A stretch of 8,907 nt of DNA. Source: Patescibacteria group bacterium. GTDB lineage: Bacteria > Patescibacteriota > UBA1384 > XYA2-FULL-43-10 > 1-14-0-10-43-13. The notes beneath the pieces are model-generated. The model made no database searches and had not been told where the DNA came from. It saw nothing but the letters and a program-made list of their open reading frames with translations. The first letter of the stretch is position 1; each line of letters starts with the position of its first letter. The position numbers and the translations under genes were made by a program. Below are positions 5,435 through 8,907 of the stretch, one piece after another. The stretch covers positions 1 through 8,907 of the forward strand of contig JAKJEK010000025.1 of assembly GCA_022705465.1 (NCBI GenBank), read 5' to 3'.

Positions 5435-6706
5435 ATGGAAAAACTGGCAAAAATTTGGGAATACAAAGATCTAAGAAAAAAAGTTCTGGTTGTTATTGGA
5501 CTCTTGCTAGTCACGCGCATATTAGCCCACATCCCCCTGCCAGGCGTTGACTTGCCACGTTTGCAAACCTTCTTCCAGCAAAACCAAGCCTTTGGTTTGC
5601 TTAACATGTTCTCTGGTGGCACAATTAGTAATTTCTCAATTGTCCTTATGGGCGTAGGACCATACATAACATCATCGATTATCTTCCAGCTGCTAGCCAT
5701 GATCTTTCCTAAACTTGAAGAACTTCAAAAGGAAGGTGAATCGGGTCGCCAAAAAATCAATCAATACACCAGAATTACCACTGTCCCTTTGGCTTTTATC
5801 CAGGCATATAGCATGCTTGTGCTTTTGAAAAGCCAAGGCATTGTTCCGGCCTGGACGCCTTTTGATTTGGCAGTCATGCTTATATCAGTCTGTGCTGGCA
5901 CGGTTCTAATGATGTGGATCGGTGAAATAATCACGGAGAAGGGTATTGGCAATGGTGTGTCTCTGATCATAATGCTGGGTATTCTGTCAGACTTCCCAAC
6001 GCAGATCAGAAACACAGTCGCCTTAGTTCAGTCTGGAGATACAAGTAAATTATTTGGCGTAATAGCGTTCGTCGCCGTGTTCATTCTCGTTGTGGCAGCT
6101 GTAGTTTTTGTTCAAGAAGGGCAAAGGAACATCCCGATCTCATATGCCAAAAAACTCAAAAACAGTGGTTACGGTACCGCAAGCAGCTTTTTACCAATCC
6201 GGGTTAACATTGCAGGCGTAATCCCAATTATATTTGCCCTTAGCCTTCTTGTATTACCAACAGTTGCCGCTCGTTTTCTGGAGGGCGCCTACACACCGTG
6301 GATCGCTAACGCCGCCAAGACAGTAACCGAACTATTCAACAACCAAGCATTTTATGGCGCCTTGTACTTTTTACTGGTCTTTGCCTTTACTTATTTCTAT
6401 ACCGGTATAGTTTTCAAACCAGAACAAATCGCCGAGAATCTTCAAAAACAAGGTGGATATATCCCCGGCATCAGACCCGGCACCGAAACTCGCGAGTATC
6501 TTTCTAGAATTATCGTTCGCATCACCCTTTTCGGCGCAGTATTCCTTGGGCTTATCGCAGTTCTACCATTTATTGTTCAAACTATCACAAATATTGACAC
6601 TCTTGTTCTTGGTGGCACTGGCGTTCTAATTATCGTTTCAGTAATCATTGAAACCATTCGCCAAATCAATTCTCAGATTGTTATGCATACTTACGACATT
6701 TATTAA
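5435..6706 (+). CDS. secY: Preprotein translocase subunit SecY
   Basis: The channel subunit of the SecYEG translocon, with ten predicted membrane segments over 423 residues, the normal size. Visible blocks are WEYKDLRKK then the first membrane helix and HIPLPGVD, GPYITSSIIFQLL, GEIITEKGIGNGVSLIIM, QEGQRNIPISYAKK, FLPIRVNIAGVIPIIFA, and the cytosolic loop PEQIAENLQKQGGYIPGIRP with the conserved Arg that contacts SecA or the ribosome. GGTGVLIIVSVIIETIRQI forms the last helix. Aligned with family N-termini, the ATG at 5435 fits best. The in-frame ATG at 5426 would add MRH. GAGG is only 3 bases before 5435, so there is no normally spaced SD. SecY opens its own transcription unit here instead of being cotranscribed with rplO. 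Confidence 0.96.
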   Translation: MEKLAKIWEYKDLRKKVLVVIGLLLVTRILAHIPLPGVDLPRLQTFFQQNQAFGLLNMFSGGTISNFSIVLMGVGPYITSSIIFQLLAMIFPKLEELQKEGESGRQKINQYTRITTVPLAFIQAYSMLVLLKSQGIVPAWTPFDLAVMLISVCAGTVLMMWIGEIITEKGIGNGVSLIIMLGILSDFPTQIRNTVALVQSGDTSKLFGVIAFVAVFILVVAAVVFVQEGQRNIPISYAKKLKNSGYGTASSFLPIRVNIAGVIPIIFALSLLVLPTVAARFLEGAYTPWIANAAKTVTELFNNQAFYGALYFLLVFAFTYFYTGIVFKPEQIAENLQKQGGYIPGIRPGTETREYLSRIIVRITLFGAVFLGLIAVLPFIVQTITNIDTLVLGGTGVLIIVSVIIETIRQINSQIVMHTYDIY

Positions 6707-6729
6707 TTTCTTGGCAAAATATAAACTTT

Positions 6730-7392
6730 ATGAGTAAAAAGATATTTACGCTCCTTGGTCTTCCGGCGTCTGGTAAGGGCACTCAAGCTGAGACTCTCGC
6801 CGGTCTCTATCATTTGGATAACATAGGCATTGGTGATTTGATTCGTACCGCAATTGAAAACGGCCCTGAGGATGATCCTTTAGTTACAGAAATGAAAAAG
6901 AACTACGATAGCGGGATACCACAACCAGACCATATCGTTTTTCCTTTACTAGAAGAAAAACTTAAAAACTGTAAAAACGGTGTTGTATTCGACAACTTTC
7001 CGTTTTCGCACGATCAGGCGCGATTTCTCCAGGGCTATGCCAGTAAACATAGTTGGGATCAACCAGTCATTATATACTTAAACGTCGATCCAGAAACTGC
7101 GATCAAGCGCATGATGTCCCGACGCATTTGTGATAATTGTGGAGCGGTATTTATCGCCAGTCAGGCACAAGTTTGCGATCAATGTGGAGGCAAGTTGATC
7201 GCTCGCGCTGACGACAATGAAGAAACAATTAGAACACGGATAGATTATTACTATCCGCGTATCCAGGAAATGGTTAAGTTATTTAGCCCAACCGGGCGCG
7301 TACTTGTAATTGACGGCGAACCATCCATCAAACAGGTTGCTATCGCGATCGAAAAACAGATTTCTGAACTAACGAAGAAACTTGCTGCCTAA
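6730..7392 (+). CDS. adk: Adenylate kinase family protein with divergent AMP-binding motif
   Basis: A 220-residue nucleoside monophosphate kinase, expected to interconvert AMP + ATP and 2 ADP in the cytosol. The P-loop GLPASGKGTQ is at residues 10-19. The LID has C134-x2-C137-x11-C149-x2-C152, a zinc-type LID somewhat shorter than usual. The catalytic arginines of SRR (131-132), ARADDNEETIRTR (R159, R168, R170) and GDLIR (R39) are present. The odd point is the NMP site: the family signature DGFPR reads DNFPF (88-92), so the AMP-phosphate arginine is a phenylalanine, and ISTGD reads IGIGD (32-36). Substrate preference may therefore differ. No SD is visible in the 23-base gap after secY. It is followed by map after 2 bases, a common pairing. 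Confidence 0.9.
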   Translation: MSKKIFTLLGLPASGKGTQAETLAGLYHLDNIGIGDLIRTAIENGPEDDPLVTEMKKNYDSGIPQPDHIVFPLLEEKLKNCKNGVVFDNFPFSHDQARFLQGYASKHSWDQPVIIYLNVDPETAIKRMMSRRICDNCGAVFIASQAQVCDQCGGKLIARADDNEETIRTRIDYYYPRIQEMVKLFSPTGRVLVIDGEPSIKQVAIAIEKQISELTKKLAA

Positions 7393-7394
7393 TT

Positions 7395-8156
7395 ATGGAG
7401 AATATACTTAACAAAGAACAGATTATTAACATAAAGGCGTGTGGCCAAATTTTAAAACGGGCCATGGATATTACTGAATCATCCATACGCCCGGGTATGA
7501 GCACCCATGAAATTAATACCATAGCTGATCAAGCACTTTCGAGTCAGGGCGCAATAGCTGCATTTAAAAACTACCAAACCGCTGACGGCGGAGTTTTTCC
7601 AGCCAGTGCCTGCATCTCTATCAACGAACAGGTCGTGCATGGATTACCAGATAAAAACACCTTTATTAAATCCGGAGATATTATATCGATTGATCTTGGT
7701 GCATTATTCAAGGGTGTATATACCGATATGGCTCGAACCATTCCAGTAGGCGAGGTTTCATCCGAAGCCAGAAAACTTATAGAGATTACACGCCAATCTC
7801 TTAATCGCGGAATTAAAGCTGCTAGAGCTGGTTCGCGAATCGGTAAAATTGGTTATGAAGTCCAAAAACTTGCTGAGAGCGAAGGCTATGGAGTTGTGCG
7901 AGAACTAGTTGGCCATGGTATCGGAACAAAGATGCATATGGACCCCCAGATCCCCAACTACGGTCGTGGAAACGAGGGCCCCGTTATCGTAGAAGGTATG
8001 GCTCTCGCAATTGAACCAATGCTTACACTTGGCAACCCAAACGTAAAGATGGCCAAGGACGGTTGGACTATCATCACAGCCGATAAATCCCTCTCTGCAC
8101 ATTTTGAACACACCATAGTTATTGAAAACGGCTTGCCCATAGTGGTAACAAAATAG
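7395..8156 (+). CDS. map: Methionine aminopeptidase, type I
   Basis: This 253-residue cytosolic enzyme removes the initiator methionine from new proteins after deformylation. It has the pita-bread fold residues in order: H82 (VVHGLPD), metal ligands D100 (IDLG), D111 (YTDMART), H174 (GHGIG), E207 (AIEPM) and E238 (HFEHT), plus H181 in MHMDPQIPNYG, so it should be active. There is no zinc-finger N-terminal extension; it begins directly with the helix MENILNKEQIINIK. The ATG lies two bases after the adk stop without a visible SD, so translation is probably coupled to adk. Only the loop around residues 57-72 looks lineage-specific (KNYQTADGGVFPASAC), and this is normal family variation. Confidence 0.97.
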   Translation: MENILNKEQIINIKACGQILKRAMDITESSIRPGMSTHEINTIADQALSSQGAIAAFKNYQTADGGVFPASACISINEQVVHGLPDKNTFIKSGDIISIDLGALFKGVYTDMARTIPVGEVSSEARKLIEITRQSLNRGIKAARAGSRIGKIGYEVQKLAESEGYGVVRELVGHGIGTKMHMDPQIPNYGRGNEGPVIVEGMALAIEPMLTLGNPNVKMAKDGWTIITADKSLSAHFEHTIVIENGLPIVVTK

Positions 8157-8165
8157 GTATGGGTG

Positions 8166-8194
8166 TTGACTTATAATTCTTTTTATGTTAAATT
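8166..8194 (+). promoter_or_regulatory. Promoter upstream of infA
   Basis: TTGACT (8166-8171), a 17-base spacer and TAAATT (8189-8194), preceded by TG at 8186-8187 (TGnTAAATT), form an extended -10 type promoter in the 60-base gap between map and infA. The start would be near 8201, leaving a short leader of about 16 bases. The -10 matches the consensus at four of six positions, so read-through from secY may also transcribe infA. Confidence 0.6.
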
Positions 8195-8216
8195 CTTCAA
8201 GGAAGTTGCAAAAATA

Positions 8217-8450
8217 ATGAAAAAAGACGTTATCGAAGTAAATGGCAAGGTCATCGAGGTTTTGCCTGATTCCAAATTTCGTGTAGAATTGGAAAATGGC
8301 CACATGGTCCTCGGGTACTTATCTGGCAAAATGAGCCAACATCGCATTCAGGTTATTGTTGGGGACAACGTTTTGATTGAGTTGACTCCCTATGATCTGA
8401 CTCGAGGTAGAATTACCCGAAGATTAAACCCCGAAAGAAAGACTAGCTAA
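8217..8450 (+). CDS. infA: Translation initiation factor IF-1
   Basis: A 77-residue OB-fold protein that occupies the 30S A site during initiation. Family blocks are MKKDVIEVNGKVIEVLPDS, FRVELENGHMVLGYLSGKM near residues 22-40 and IELTPYDLTRGRITRR near 54-69. It is slightly longer than the usual 72 because of the tail RLNPERKTS. The ATG at 8217 matches family N-termini. A GTG at 8163 would add 18 unrelated residues and is rejected because the promoter lies inside that stretch. AAGGA at 8199-8203 is a distant SD (13 bases). infA between map and rpmJ is the usual order. Confidence 0.97.
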   Translation: MKKDVIEVNGKVIEVLPDSKFRVELENGHMVLGYLSGKMSQHRIQVIVGDNVLIELTPYDLTRGRITRRLNPERKTS

Positions 8451-8487
8451 AACAAAAAGAAAACCACACCGAGTCATTTTTTGTTTT
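8449..8487. repeat. A/T-only inverted repeat between infA and rpmJ
   Basis: AAAACAAAAA (8449-8458) and TTTTTGTTTT (8478-8487) form a perfect 10-bp inverted repeat around a 19-base loop. The left arm overlaps the infA stop codon. Without G-C pairs near the loop it is not a classic terminator, but it could slow transcription or stabilise mRNA ends in the 56-base gap before rpmJ. Confidence 0.35.
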
Positions 8488-8506
8488 GTGAAAGAGAGAA
8501 CATCGC

Positions 8507-8653
8507 ATGAAGGTTCAAGCATCAGTCAAAAAGATATGCAGCAAGTGCAAAATTGTACTTCGTAGCAAAAAGGGCAGAACTAATCGCCCAGGTGCGAAAA
8601 GGCGTGTTTTTGTGATTTGCGAAAATCCGAAACACAAACAGAGACAAGGCTAA
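8507..8653 (+). CDS. rpmJ: 50S ribosomal protein L36 with an internal insertion
   Basis: L36 is a small zinc protein of the large subunit. This one has 48 residues against the usual 37-38. It starts MKVQASVKKICSKCKI and ends VICENPKHKQRQG, exactly as in the family. Zinc ligands are C11, C14, C38 and H43. The spacing between C14 and C38 is larger by about 11 residues than the usual C14 to C27 because of a basic insertion near residues 20-31 (KKGRTNRPGAK region). A weak GAGAG lies 8 bases upstream. It was too short for simple ORF cut-offs, but family identity and position between infA and rpmJ-rpsM leave little doubt. It ends in tandem stops, TAA TAG. Confidence 0.96.
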   Translation: MKVQASVKKICSKCKIVLRSKKGRTNRPGAKRRVFVICENPKHKQRQG

Positions 8654-8681
8654 TAGTTATTAACTAAGGTTCAGAGGAATT

Positions 8682-8907
8682 ATGGCCAGAATTGCCAACA
8701 TCAATCTACCAGACAATAAACGCGTTGAAATCGCCCTTACTTATCTTTATGGTATCGGCTTAAGCTTGAGCAAGAAAATTCTTGAAAGCGCAAAAATTGA
8801 CCCGAACATTCGTGTTAAAGACCTCAACGATGTCGAGCTGGAAAAGATTAGAAAGATCATCAGTGAAACATACCGTGTCGAAGGCGACCTTCGCATGGAG
8901 ATCTCTC
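8682..8907 (+). CDS. rpsM: 30S ribosomal protein S13, N-terminal part (cut by window end)
   Basis: Seventy-five codons are visible of a protein normally about 120 residues long. S13 sits in the head of the 30S subunit and contacts the P-site tRNA and L5 across the subunit bridge. The opening MARIANINLPDNKRVEIALT followed by YLYGIGLSLSKKILESAKI (helix-hairpin-helix region) and RVKDLNDVELEKIRKII is characteristic, and YRVEGDLRMEIS continues the family alignment. GAGG at 8674-8677 gives a 4-base spacer. The gap after rpmJ is 28 bases, so there is no room for a long S4-binding leader like that of the E. coli alpha operon. Confidence 0.97.
   Translation, partial: MARIANINLPDNKRVEIALTYLYGIGLSLSKKILESAKIDPNIRVKDLNDVELEKIRKIISETYRVEGDLRMEIS

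Noticed and set aside
8163..8216. GTG-initiated N-terminal extension of IF-1
   Set aside because: The 18 added residues are unlike IF-1 and the DNA encoding them contains the infA promoter.
82..8450. UGA recoded to glycine, as in Gracilibacteria or Absconditabacteria
   Set aside because: All conserved genes are full length with no in-frame TGA, and glycine is encoded only by GGN, so recoding in these genes is not supported.

Overview
The window is a bacterial ribosomal-protein cluster that joins the end of the S10 operon, the spc operon and the start of the alpha operon. All genes are on the + strand. The order is rpsC (3' end), rplP, rpmC, rpsQ, rplN, rplX, rplE, rpsN (zinc type), rpsH, rplF, rplR, rpsE, rplO, then a break, then secY, adk, map, infA, rpmJ and rpsM (5' part). 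rpmD (protein L30) would normally lie between rpsE and rplO. It is absent, and only 29 bases separate those two genes. Loss of L30 is a known trait of Candidate Phyla Radiation (Patescibacteria) genomes, and also of cyanobacteria and plastids. The compact proteins, zinc-type S14 and the secY-adk-map-infA order make a CPR bacterium the best guess, but this is inference from gene content only.

Region 1 to 4901 is a tightly packed run of translation genes, with gaps of 0 to 58 bases and usually a GAGG or AAGGA Shine-Dalgarno (SD) sequence 4 to 8 bases before the start. It ends in a perfect 15-bp stem terminator with a GTAA loop. Region 4950 to 5320 is an insulated single-gene cassette. It has an extended -10 promoter, a leader in which a CU-rich segment can pair with a perfect SD, a 59-residue very acidic protein that I do not recognise, and a 17-bp perfect stem terminator. 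Region 5321 to 8907 restarts transcription for secY, adk and map, which have no usable SD. A further promoter-like sequence precedes infA, and rpmJ and rpsM follow.

The conserved genes work together in ribosome assembly, translation initiation (IF1), membrane insertion of new proteins (SecY), N-terminal methionine removal (Map) and nucleotide balance (Adk). The points most worth a second look are the acidic microprotein cassette with its SD-masking hairpin, a TCGCT/AGCGA dyad shared by the microprotein and secY promoters, and an adenylate kinase whose AMP-binding DGFPR motif reads DNFPF. Others are an 11-residue insertion inside the zinc site of L36, an apparently leaderless secY, and the absence of TGA in any role (no TGA stop among 19 visible gene ends).
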